From assembly GCA_022925895.1 (NCBI GenBank), contig JAKSYS010000209.1, positions 1-64,000 on the forward strand: a DNA stretch of 64,000 nucleotides. Reading direction: 5' to 3'. This DNA comes from Fragilaria crotonensis (taxonomy: Eukaryota > Bacillariophyta > Fragilariophyceae > Fragilariales > Fragilariaceae). Numbering within the stretch: position 1 is the first letter of the stretch; every line of letters begins with the position of its first letter. The position numbers and the translations under genes were made by a program. Of this stretch, positions 63,854-64,000 are shown piece after piece. Below the pieces are notes generated by a model. That model was not told where the DNA came from, searched no databases, and saw only the letters and a program-made list of their open reading frames with translations.

Positions 63854-63952
63854 ATTGGACGGTACCCTCGCAGAGTACTGTTCAATCGTGCGAGTCGAGT
63901 CTTCTAGTCAGCGAGGACAGCGGCAGCACGTTAAACGATTTAAGGTTTTTTT
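63854..63952 (+). promoter_or_regulatory. LINE-e 3' terminal module with two stem-loops
   Basis: Distal hairpin arms 63854-63865 and 63875-63886 (12 pairs, one or two G-U, 9-nt loop). Proximal hairpin arms 63899-63904 and 63913-63918 (8-nt loop). Then GGCAGCACGTTAA (63922-63934), 11 nt and the T run. Confidence 0.78.
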
Positions 63953-63971
63953 TTAGTGTTGGCATGAATGG
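63953..63971. repeat. Target-site duplication of LINE-e (3' copy)
   Basis: 19 bp identical to 55368-55386; the first two T overlap the T run, so the length is 17-19. Confidence 0.93.
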
Positions 63972-64000
63972 TTGTTAAATTCATAAGAAATGCTCTGAGT

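Larger units (their letters stand above)
55387..63952 (+). mobile_element. LINE-e: full-length non-LTR retrotransposon
   Basis: 8,566 bp between 19-bp duplications, the cleanest complete element in the window. 5' end AGAATTTTCACTCTGG, then GTAAGCCC and TTTCTACGTGAATCTT. 3' end GGCAGCACGTTAA, 11 nt, T run (63946-63954, the last two also counted in the duplication). Both ORFs are broken by frameshifts, stops and an internal deletion near 61885. Confidence 0.94.

Overview
The window reads as nuclear DNA of a microbial eukaryote, most likely a diatom or a related stramenopile. The reasons are a membrane-anchored protein with 24-residue leucine-rich repeats of the IPSEIGLLT type, non-LTR retrotransposons with an ORF1 protein I cannot place outside such algae, and retrotransposons that carry a tyrosine recombinase (DIRS/PAT-like). 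There are no bacterial-style operons, no tRNA or rRNA that I can see, and only two pieces of non-transposon coding sequence. The organism call is inference; nested retroelements make up about 93% of the bases.

Layout from left to right. (1) 2-8204, minus strand: LINE-a, a non-LTR element complete at both ends, inserted into a zinc-finger gene whose 5' part survives at 8205-9600. (2) 9937-21624, plus strand: LINE-b, 5'-truncated, with a DIRS-like element YR-1 (13544-19879) inside its ORF2. (3) 21625-22523: short unique DNA with an (AC)10 microsatellite. (4) 22524-53480: a nested stack. The outer shell is YR-3, a second and unrelated tyrosine-recombinase retrotransposon. LINE-c (26219-49356) sits in its RNase H, LINE-d (28994-44588) sits in the RT region of LINE-c, and YR-2 (34694-41639) sits in the endonuclease of LINE-d. 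(5) 53481-55367: unique DNA with a leucine-rich-repeat gene. (6) 55387-63952, plus strand: LINE-e, full length with a 19-bp target-site duplication.

All five LINEs share one plan: ORF1 (globular domain plus coiled coil), then ORF2 with APE-type endonuclease, reverse transcriptase with an FVDD core, RNase H and a CCHC-like zinc motif. They also share a 3' end: a small stem-loop, the 13-mer GGCAG(C/T)ACGTTAA, about 11-13 nt, then a run of T on the coding strand. ORF1 ends and ORF2 begins at an overlapping ATGA or ATGATTAA. The three YR elements encode Gag with a CCCH-like zinc motif, RT, RNase H and a tyrosine recombinase, all on the minus strand here. YR-2 and YR-3 show the split-direct-repeat layout (A1-genes-B1-A2-B2), and the extra units can be read as internally deleted copies joined head to tail.

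Four insertion seams were followed base by base (YR-1 in LINE-b, YR-2 in LINE-d, LINE-d in LINE-c, LINE-c in YR-3). Each closes in frame when the insert, and one copy of the duplication where there is one, is ignored, so the boundaries are firm. Most elements carry frameshifts or stops; several fall in homopolymers and may be assembly errors. The best-preserved reading frame is ORF2 of LINE-c.
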